This document shows, piece by piece, positions 5,932 through 11,579 of a stretch of DNA of 14,865 nt; the stretch's first letter is position 1; every line of letters begins with the position of its first letter. Origin of the DNA: DASPKW01 sp038244055. GTDB lineage: Bacteria; Planctomycetota; Phycisphaerae; Tepidisphaerales; Tepidisphaeraceae. The notes under the pieces were generated by a model. It saw only the letters and a program-made list of their open reading frames with translations, was not told the DNA's origin and made no database searches. The translations under genes and the position numbers were made by a program. The stretch lies in NCBI GenBank assembly GCA_038244055.1, contig JBBRTW010000142.1:1-14865 (forward strand), in the 5' to 3' direction.

Positions 5932-7684
5932 TCGATGCGTTCTCCGTGTTTGTCGGCTCCGTGTTGATCGGCTCCATATTGGCCGGCTGATACTGACCCA
6001 TTCCGGCCGCGCCCCGCTCCAAAGGCGCTGCCACCGCCGCATAATATGCCTGGAGGGCAATCTGGTACTCGCCCAGTTCGCACTGATACCGAAGTTGCTC
6101 TTTCCGCCGGCGCTCCCGCCGCCGCTGCGTTCTTGTCGGCGGGCGATTGATGGAATGCCCGCATTCCGGGCAGACGCTGCTGGACTCGGCATGGCCGCGG
6201 AGGTCGTAGCCGCACAACAGACAAAGGTGATTCCTGCGCCGACGCCGGCTACGCAGATAAAGAGTCGCGACGTGGACCATTGGCAGGATTGTCGAGAACG
6301 GCACGATCCACGCGTAGGGGATGCCAACGCTGCTCCACCCATACGCTTTGGTATCCGGACCAGTCAAATCGCCATTGGCGGCACTCATGCCGACTTTGCA
6401 CCACGCCGATTGGGTGGGATAAGATCGCGGGTCCCACAACTCGTCAAGGTCTGAACCGATCGCGAGCGATACATGGCCCGAAGGCCCCTTCGGCAGAAAG
6501 CCGTTGACGCGAGTAAAGCGCAATACCCCATTCGCCGAGCAGAGTTCCAACCGATCCAAGCCGGGCTGCGCCACAAAAATATCGGCGCGATGAAAACTTC
6601 GCATCCATTCCCAGCCGCCGCCCATGCAAATCAAGACCCAGAGCCAGAAGCCCGGCCCGAGCCTTTCCCCCAGATCATTCCGCCGGCGACGCAGCAGTTG
6701 CATGGCCAGCCCGGCCATGATGATTAACAGCGCGATCGCCGCCGGCGTCGCAAATGACGTCGCCTGAGCCGGCCAAAGCGCCGTGTGAGCCGCCGGCGTA
6801 TCACCCCGCTCCGTCAAGGCGGAGTACGCTTCAAGGCGAACCGGAAACGAACCTGCGGTCCATTTGCTCCAGCCGCTCTTTTCGTATTTGGGATCGTGCA
6901 GCAGGCGCAGCAGCGATTCCCGCGCCGAGGGATGTTCGGAGTATCGCAGCACCCGCGCCGCATTGATCCGCAGGCCGAAATCCTCGGCCTCCAGCCACTC
7001 GGGCACACACGCCACCAGTTCCGGGTCGTCGGCAAGAAAGGCCAGACGCCTGCGCTGCATGACCGGCAATCCCTTCCAACTGTAATCGTAGATTTCTACT
7101 ATCGGAACGCTGCGCCCGCGATACTGCGAGTCGATTTCCCGAACGCGTCCGCAAAGCCAGGACGCATTCAAGCTCCTCGCCTGGAAATTGGGCGAGTTCT
7201 CGAACATTACGATGTCGACCGCTGATTGACCCAGGCAAGGATCGCGCTGCACCCATCCCCGCGCCGCGCTCGGAAGTGGCCGAGGTTGGCCCGGCCCTCC
7301 GTCAAAATAGTTCGGTGCAGCCATGTAATGGGTGGCGCGCACCAGGAAAAATATGATCGTGTCGTGCCTCGTCAGCCACGATTCCGCGAATTCATAGGTG
7401 AGAAATTCACATTCGCTACCGGCGGCGGGCGCCAAAACGGGTGATCCCTTCAACACCTCCTTGATCCGCACCGTGACACTGCTCCAAACAGTCTCGCCCA
7501 CCTTCGCTTGGCGCAATACCTCTCCCCGTATAATCAAATCGGAGTCAACGACCTGACATGCCAGGCTGTCCGTTCTGAGATCGTCGCGCCCGACGACTCG
7601 ATGCTGCGATGCCCCGGAAGTCAGCGCCGATGCAAGCACCATCCAAAAACAAACCGCACATGAAGTAGGAATACGCCGATTCAT
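5822..7684 (-). CDS. Exported HEAT-like protein fused to a membrane CGYDLRG zinc-ribbon module
   Basis: Function unknown; the architecture is readable. In the 620-residue product, residues 1-25 are a signal peptide (CAVCFWMVLASALTSGASQ). About 40-85 holds SDLIIRGEVL...VTVRIKEVLKGS, a pattern common at the N-terminus of planctomycete exported proteins. About 222-295 is helical and HEAT-like (LRINAARVLRYSEHPSARESLLRLL). Membrane segments follow near 312-331 and 346-358. The C-terminal half repeats the layout of short planctomycete membrane proteins: VLRFTRVNG, IPYAWIVPFSTILPMVHVATLYL, an arginine cluster, then a zinc ribbon with C488, C491, C505 and C508. A charged, probably coiled helix and a low-complexity tail end it. 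The start at 7684 is preferred over 7735 because of the signal peptide and a candidate promoter just upstream. The last 37 codons overlap the next gene and may be poorly conserved. Confidence 0.75.
   Translation of the reverse strand: MNRRIPTSCAVCFWMVLASALTSGASQHRVVGRDDLRTDSLACQVVDSDLIIRGEVLRQAKVGETVWSSVTVRIKEVLKGSPVLAPAAGSECEFLTYEFAESWLTRHDTIIFFLVRATHYMAAPNYFDGGPGQPRPLPSAARGWVQRDPCLGQSAVDIVMFENSPNFQARSLNASWLCGRVREIDSQYRGRSVPIVEIYDYSWKGLPVMQRRRLAFLADDPELVACVPEWLEAEDFGLRINAARVLRYSEHPSARESLLRLLHDPKYEKSGWSKWTAGSFPVRLEAYSALTERGDTPAAHTALWPAQATSFATPAAIALLIIMAGLAMQLLRRRRNDLGERLGPGFWLWVLICMGGGWEWMRSFHRADIFVAQPGLDRLELCSANGVLRFTRVNGFLPKGPSGHVSLAIGSDLDELWDPRSYPTQSAWCKVGMSAANGDLTGPDTKAYGWSSVGIPYAWIVPFSTILPMVHVATLYLRSRRRRRNHLCLLCGYDLRGHAESSSVCPECGHSINRPPTRTQRRRERRRKEQLRYQCELGEYQIALQAYYAAVAAPLERGAAGMGQYQPANMEPINTEPTNTENASNDPTDDLPSVADSGHPCGGVRADDEPLAGAGGVGGS
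5933..5977 (-). repeat. 15-bp tandem units at the 3' end of the zinc-ribbon gene
   Basis: On the minus strand ATGGAGCCGATCAAC (5963-5977) and ACGGAGCCGACAAAC (5948-5962) are near-identical, and a third unit (5933-5947) keeps only ACGGAG. They encode PINTEPTNTEN in the zinc-ribbon protein. The GGAG of the last unit is the likely ribosome-binding site of the membrane-protein gene. Confidence 0.6.
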
Positions 7685-7702
7685 GTTTTGCGCACCAATC
7701 GC

Positions 7703-7730
7703 GATATATCTTGTAGCGTGAGTCGGCCAA
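7703..7730 (-). promoter_or_regulatory. Candidate sigma-70-type promoter of the zinc-ribbon protein gene
   Basis: On the minus strand TTGGCC (7725-7730) is followed after 16 nt by TATATC (7703-7708). It is the only AT-rich hexamer pair in the short gap between dus and the next gene, and is close to -35/-10 consensus spacing. Transcription would begin near 7695, leaving a very short leader before the ATG at 7684, which lacks a Shine-Dalgarno motif. Confidence 0.35.
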
Positions 7731-7765
7731 TGCACGCTCGGGTCGGTCGTTCTTCCCCGGCCGCA

Positions 7766-9028
7766 TTACGCCGCCGCATCGCACGATGCATCCGAGGCCG
7801 GGTTGACTTCATTGGCCGCATCCGCCGCCGGCCACACGCCCGGGCCATCGGCCGCGTACCACGCATCCAGCACGCGCTTCCAATCCCGCAGCGAGGTGAC
7901 GTTGATGAACTCCGACTTCACCCGCGCGGATTCCGGATGAAACCGCGAATACTTGATCCCCATCTTCCGCATCCGCCGACCGGCCATCGACTCGCCGTGA
8001 ATCTGCATCGCCAGCCCGAAATGCTCTTCGAGGGCGAATCGCTGTTCGCCAAGTGTCGGCGGAGAGAGCAAGTTACGAGTCGCGAGTTGCCCGGCCGAGT
8101 TGCGGGTTTGCTCGTTGTCCGTTGTCCGTTGTCCGTTGTCAGTAGTAGATGCAACCGGCAACTGACAACGGACAACGGACAACGGACCGCTGGCCAAGGA
8201 TATCTCATCCTCTTCATCCTTCATCCTTCCTCCTTCATCCTTCCGCCCCGAACCCTGAACCCTGAACCCCGAACCCACCTCGTGCTCCAACAACACCTGC
8301 GCCTGCCGAAAAATCCACGGATTTCCAATCGCCCCGCGCGCGATCCAGACCAGATCGACGCCCGTTTCCTTCAGCATCCGCACCGCATCCTCGGCCGTGA
8401 ACACATCGCCCGAGCCTAAAATCGTCCGGTTCGGATAATGCTGCTTGATCTTCTTCAATACCGACCAGTCGGCCCTTCCCAGATATTTCTGCTCCACCGT
8501 CCGCGCATGTACGCGCACCGCGCTATACCCCAGCGACCAGGCCGTCTCGACAATTCGATGAAACGCATCCTCCGCCTCCGGCCGATCGTCGAACCCCCGC
8601 CGCAGCGAGATCGTCGTCGGCACATTCGCCGGCACCAGTTCGCGCACCGCCCGCAGCACCGCGATCGCGCGATCCGTATCCAGAAGCATGTGCCCGCCCC
8701 GCGCCTTGTTCTTGATCTTCTTCACCGGGCAGGCGAAGTTGAGATCGATCACGTCATAACCATTGGCCGCCAGAATCCCCGCCGCCCGCGCCATCTCAGC
8801 GGGCTCCGATCCGATCACCTGCCCCGCCACCGGATGATCCTCCTCATTGATATCGATCGACTTCTTGAGCCCCTGCCCGCCCGAAAGCATGATCACGTCC
8901 AGCAGCGCCTCGGTGACCGCATACGGACACCCCCGCCGCCGCGCCACGATCCGCATCGCCCGGTCCGAATACCCCGCCAGGCCGGCCTGGCAGAAGGGGG
9001 AAGATAGCTCAATGGGTCCAATCCGCAT
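7766..9028 (-). CDS. tRNA-dihydrouridine synthase (Dus family) with a repeat-encoded insert
   Basis: Dus enzymes use FMN and NADPH to reduce uridines in tRNA. The 420-residue protein has the TIM-barrel signatures: FCQAGLAGYSD at 12-22 in place of the usual APMAGVTD, DLNFACPVKK with catalytic C100, VRVHARTVEQKYLGRADW (171-188), GSGDV (205-209) and WIARGAIGNPWIF (228-240). The C-terminal helical domain resumes at PPTLGEQRFALEEHF (323-337) and includes GRRMRKMGIKYSRF. Between them, residues about 251-321 are foreign to the family and are encoded by tandem heptamers (8071-8276). Without them the protein would be about 349 residues, near the usual 320-350. The reading frame is kept across the insert. 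No clear ribosome-binding site precedes the ATG at 9028. DusB is the closest general match, but I cannot fix the subfamily. Confidence 0.9.
   Translation of the reverse strand: MRIGPIELSSPFCQAGLAGYSDRAMRIVARRRGCPYAVTEALLDVIMLSGGQGLKKSIDINEEDHPVAGQVIGSEPAEMARAAGILAANGYDVIDLNFACPVKKIKNKARGGHMLLDTDRAIAVLRAVRELVPANVPTTISLRRGFDDRPEAEDAFHRIVETAWSLGYSAVRVHARTVEQKYLGRADWSVLKKIKQHYPNRTILGSGDVFTAEDAVRMLKETGVDLVWIARGAIGNPWIFRQAQVLLEHEVGSGFRVQGSGRKDEGGRMKDEEDEISLASGPLSVVRCQLPVASTTDNGQRTTDNEQTRNSAGQLATRNLLSPPTLGEQRFALEEHFGLAMQIHGESMAGRRMRKMGIKYSRFHPESARVKSEFINVTSLRDWKRVLDAWYAADGPGVWPAADAANEVNPASDASCDAAA
8071..8276. repeat. Composite heptameric tandem-repeat element inside dus
   Basis: Four heptamer families lie side by side. 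On the plus strand: AGTTACG, AGTCGCG, AGTTGCC and again AGTTGCG (8071-8104); GTTGTCC three times then GTTGTCA (8114-8141), with its inverse at 8163-8183; TCATCCT-type units (8214-8248); and directly adjoining CGAACCC, TGAACCC, TGAACCC, CGAACCC (8249-8276). The last two blocks form nine uninterrupted heptamers. Such short tandemly repeated repetitive sequences are known from cyanobacteria and other large genomes, mainly in spacers (general knowledge). Here the whole element is in frame within a gene. Confidence 0.9.
8117..8187. repeat. Perfect 26-bp inverted repeat within the heptamer element
   Basis: Positions 8117-8142 (from GTCC, through GTTGTCC units, to GTTGTCAG) are exactly complementary to 8162-8187 around a 19-nt loop. 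The mRNA of dus can therefore form a long stem in the middle of its coding region. Confidence 0.92.
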
Positions 9029-9045
9029 TCAAAAGAGTATAGCCG

Positions 9046-9129
9046 GAGGTGGCATGAGGTGGCATGGGCGTCCCGCCCATGAAGAATCCTCTACATAATC
9101 CCAATGGGCGGGGACGCCCCTGCCACCTC
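9046..9129. repeat. Hairpin repeat, GGTGGCATGGGCGTCCCGCCCAT type
   Basis: The left arm at 9056-9080 (GAGGTGGCATGGGCGTCCCG then CCCAT) faces 9104-9129 in inverse orientation with one mismatch and one extra base. GAGGTGGCAT is also duplicated directly (9046-9055 and 9056-9065). It fills the spacer between the third paralogue and dus, both on the minus strand, and might attenuate transcription between them. A partial arm of the same type lies near 5274-5292. Confidence 0.8.
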
Positions 9130-9146
9130 AAAATAGGCCCCCCGTC

Positions 9147-11354
9147 CTACGGCGCCGCGTTATTCAACTGCGCCTTCTTCTTCGACTCCTCCAGCGCCTT
9201 GCGGAAAACGCTGGTGTCCATCCAGTCGACATGCCCATCGCCATAAAGAACATTCGTGCCTTCTCCCTGTTCCAGGGCGGCTGCATCGTAGGCGATGATG
9301 ACCTCGGCCGTCGCGTTCTTGTTGCTCATGCCGGCGAAATGGAGGTAGACGATATCGTTGCCGTCCTTGGCCGGGCCGAAGGGGGATTTGACGATTTCAT
9401 CGGTCAATGTCTGCGCCTTGACCAACGTCGCCAGATCGGGGGGATAGTTGCCTTTATTCTCATTGGAATACAAGAGGATTCCCTGGCCGATCTGGCGGAG
9501 GTTGGTGGCAGATTTGGTGCGGTCGGCGGCATCTTCCGCGCCGGACATGCCGGGGATGCCCAGCGCGATCCAGATGACCGGTGAATCCACCCACGCCAGC
9601 GGCGAGAGCAGGGGGTTGGCAACCGTGCGGGTCTTGAGCAAGCCATTAGGCGTGGCCTTGACGCCCACGGCATCGTAGCCGACGTAATCGATCAGCCGCC
9701 GCATCGAAGGGAGTAGTTCGGCCATGCTATCGCGCGTGCCATCCTCCAGATCGCGGAAGCCGCCGCCCATCCCATTGAGGAATTGCAGCAGCACCAGCCC
9801 GATGGGATAGAGGTTGTTCACCACTTCCGGCCCGGAGAGATAAACCAGCGGCCCCGCGCCGCCGCTGCGCTTGCGGGCGGCCACGAAGTTGGGATTGTCG
9901 AGAATCGTCTTCTCGGGCTTTTGAATCTGCCGCACCGCATCTTCGACGAGCTGCGGATAAAGCGCAACGATAAACTTATCCCCGACAACCGCCCACGCGG
10001 AGGGGAATGGCCAATCCCAGCGCGCCGCCTGGAGGTATTCGATGGTCACGCCGTCGACCTCCATCGTATGGATCTTCGGCCGGTCCCCGTCGCCGCCGAC
10101 ACCCTTGATGACCAGATTGCGCACCGTCTTGAGCGAGCGGCCGAATTTGTCGGGCTCGCGGATCGTGCCGATCAGCGTCCAGCCGGTCAGCGCGAAGCCG
10201 CCGTGGGATTGCGCGTTGTAGATCACCCACTGGTCGCCCAGCGGGCCGAGTACATCCTTGATCGGCAGGCCGAGTCCTTCCGCGCCCTGCTCGAGCTGAT
10301 CGAAGCCCTGCTTGGCATCGTTGCCGGCGATGGCGATGGCCGAGCCTTTCACCTGATCGTAGGTCTTGGCCAGGTCCAGGCGGAAAGCGGTGGCGGCCAT
10401 CGCATCTAACGGGATGGTCTTGAGCACCGCATCATCCACCGCCGCCGCGCCGGCCAGCGCCAGCAGGCCCTTGGGCGGGCCATCGGTGCGGAGGAGCGAG
10501 CGGGTGACGAACTGCTTGTCCTCGATGCTGGTTTTCTCGGCGATTCCCTTGACGTTGCCGACGCCGACTTCATCGAGCACCTTGTCCCATTGCCCCAGGA
10601 GCGTGCGCAGGTCCGGGCCGGCTTCGCGGTCCAGCAGATGCCGGCCGATGGTGAGGGCAACCTTGGTATCGAGAAAGGTGGTGAAGACCGATTCGCCGGG
10701 AATCTTATCGACGCAATCGACGAACGCCGGCGCAGTCTTGAGCGGGTTCTCGAACTTCCCCTTGACGAGCTTGGGGACGAAATCCTCCGCGCCATCGCCG
10801 AAGAAAACGACGAACATATCGCCGATAAAGCCCCAGGTGACGCGCGGCTTGCCTTCGCGGTCGGGCTTGAAGTAAACCCACGACCCCTGCACCTTCATCA
10901 TCTGCAACCGGTCTCCCAGACGCTCCTTCATGCGCGCCTGGATCGGCTTGAAATGCTCCTCGAATTTCTTGCGCTTGGCGCCCAGGTCCAGCATGAGCAC
11001 GCTCTGCGGATTGAAATGCTTCTTATCCTGCTTGAGCTCCAACAGCGCGAAGCATCCCTCGCACTGCGCCGCATCGGTGAGCAGCGCGGGCAGATGCTCG
11101 GAGATCCGCCCCCCCTCAGCGCCATCGTGCAGGTCGAGCAGCTCCTCCTGGAAAATGCGCCGCCACGGGCCGAGGATGCGCTCATCGGTCAGCATCTTGG
11201 CGGCCGCCGTGCTCTGCATCGAGGCCGAGGGCGACCAGCCGAGGTAGACCATCGTCGTCGCCGGCAGCCGGTCCGCGAGCGGTTGCGCCGAGGCGCTGAT
11301 CGAGAGGCAGACGAGGATGGAGAATAGAGGATGGAGGATGGAGGGACGGGGCAT
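9147..11354 (-). CDS. Exported protein with C-terminal H-X9-DG/pseudopilin-like module (paralogue 3)
   Basis: A 735-residue exported protein of unknown role. The signal peptide (1-23) ends ISASA before QPLADRLPATTMVYLGWS, the same junction as in the paralogue encoded at 11580-13754. A long N-terminal region (24-575) follows, loosely like exported DUF3352-type proteins, with PLGDQWVIYN (371-380), VVGDKFIVALYPQLVEDAV (456-474) and KTILDNPNF (482-490). The C-terminal part has TKSATNLRQIGQGILLYSNENKGNYPP (613-639) and NVLYGDGHVDWM (701-712). The start at 11354 has AAGGA 6 nt upstream. The frame is open to 11528, but that extension crosses two repeat elements. The hydrophobic core of the signal peptide is encoded by heptamers at 11313-11347. 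In this copy the helix before SATNLRQ is less pilin-like than in the others. Confidence 0.85.
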   Translation of the reverse strand: MPRPSILHPLFSILVCLSISASAQPLADRLPATTMVYLGWSPSASMQSTAAAKMLTDERILGPWRRIFQEELLDLHDGAEGGRISEHLPALLTDAAQCEGCFALLELKQDKKHFNPQSVLMLDLGAKRKKFEEHFKPIQARMKERLGDRLQMMKVQGSWVYFKPDREGKPRVTWGFIGDMFVVFFGDGAEDFVPKLVKGKFENPLKTAPAFVDCVDKIPGESVFTTFLDTKVALTIGRHLLDREAGPDLRTLLGQWDKVLDEVGVGNVKGIAEKTSIEDKQFVTRSLLRTDGPPKGLLALAGAAAVDDAVLKTIPLDAMAATAFRLDLAKTYDQVKGSAIAIAGNDAKQGFDQLEQGAEGLGLPIKDVLGPLGDQWVIYNAQSHGGFALTGWTLIGTIREPDKFGRSLKTVRNLVIKGVGGDGDRPKIHTMEVDGVTIEYLQAARWDWPFPSAWAVVGDKFIVALYPQLVEDAVRQIQKPEKTILDNPNFVAARKRSGGAGPLVYLSGPEVVNNLYPIGLVLLQFLNGMGGGFRDLEDGTRDSMAELLPSMRRLIDYVGYDAVGVKATPNGLLKTRTVANPLLSPLAWVDSPVIWIALGIPGMSGAEDAADRTKSATNLRQIGQGILLYSNENKGNYPPDLATLVKAQTLTDEIVKSPFGPAKDGNDIVYLHFAGMSNKNATAEVIIAYDAAALEQGEGTNVLYGDGHVDWMDTSVFRKALEESKKKAQLNNAAP
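11313..11347. repeat. Heptamer tract encoding a signal-peptide core
   Basis: Plus strand: GAGGATG, GAGAATA, GAGGATG, GAGGATG, GAGGGAC, five uninterrupted heptamers. On the minus strand they encode most of RPSILHPLFSILV, residues 3-15 of the exported protein starting at 11354. Confidence 0.88.
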
Positions 11355-11371
11355 GGGAATCCTTGCGGGGA

Positions 11372-11427
11372 AGTTGCTGGTTATTAGTTGCTGGTTGTTA
11401 GTTGCGAGTTTCGAGTTACGAGTTGCG
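11372..11427. repeat. Heptamer tract upstream of paralogue 3
   Basis: Eight heptamers in a row: AGTTGCT, GGTTATT, AGTTGCT, GGTTGTT, AGTTGCG, AGTTTCG, AGTTACG, AGTTGCG. The AGTTnCG units are the same family as those at 8071-8104 inside dus, 3.3 kb away. The tract ends 18 nt before the start codon at 11354, so it forms the immediate leader of the gene. Confidence 0.9.
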
Positions 11428-11433
11428 GGTATT

Positions 11434-11524
11434 GTCACCCTGAGCTTGCGAAGGGTCTTGCCGATGCGTTGAGGAACGTGCCCCAGCCGCGCGGGGCAAG
11501 ATGTTTCGCTACGCTCAGCATGAC
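11434..11524. repeat. Dispersed hairpin repeat, GTCATgCTGaGCGTAGCGAAG type, copy 2
   Basis: GTCACCCTGAGCTTGCGAAG at 11434-11453 (continuing GGTCTTG) faces CAAGATGTTTCGCTACGCTC at 11497-11516 (continuing AGCATGAC to 11524). The inner part also folds (GCCCC...GGGGC). The right arm, inverted, is 26/29 identical to the left arm of the copy at 1182-1210. It lies in the 225-bp spacer between the second and third paralogues. Confidence 0.85.
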
Positions 11525-11579
11525 CCAAACGCTCAAGATGACGGGCACGCTTAACACTCCGACAAAGCCGCCTTACGCC

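Noticed and set aside
7685..7735. An earlier start for the zinc-ribbon protein at 7735
   Set aside because: It puts 17 residues in front of a good signal peptide and lies across the candidate promoter.
8071..8276. CRISPR-like array
   Set aside because: The units are 7 bp and contiguous, with no spacers, and no cas gene is present.
11355..11528. A longer N-terminus for the third paralogue, starting at 11528
   Set aside because: The extension would translate a dispersed hairpin repeat and a heptamer tract, and it would bury the signal peptide that lines up with the paralogue at 11580-13754. AAGGA supports 11354.
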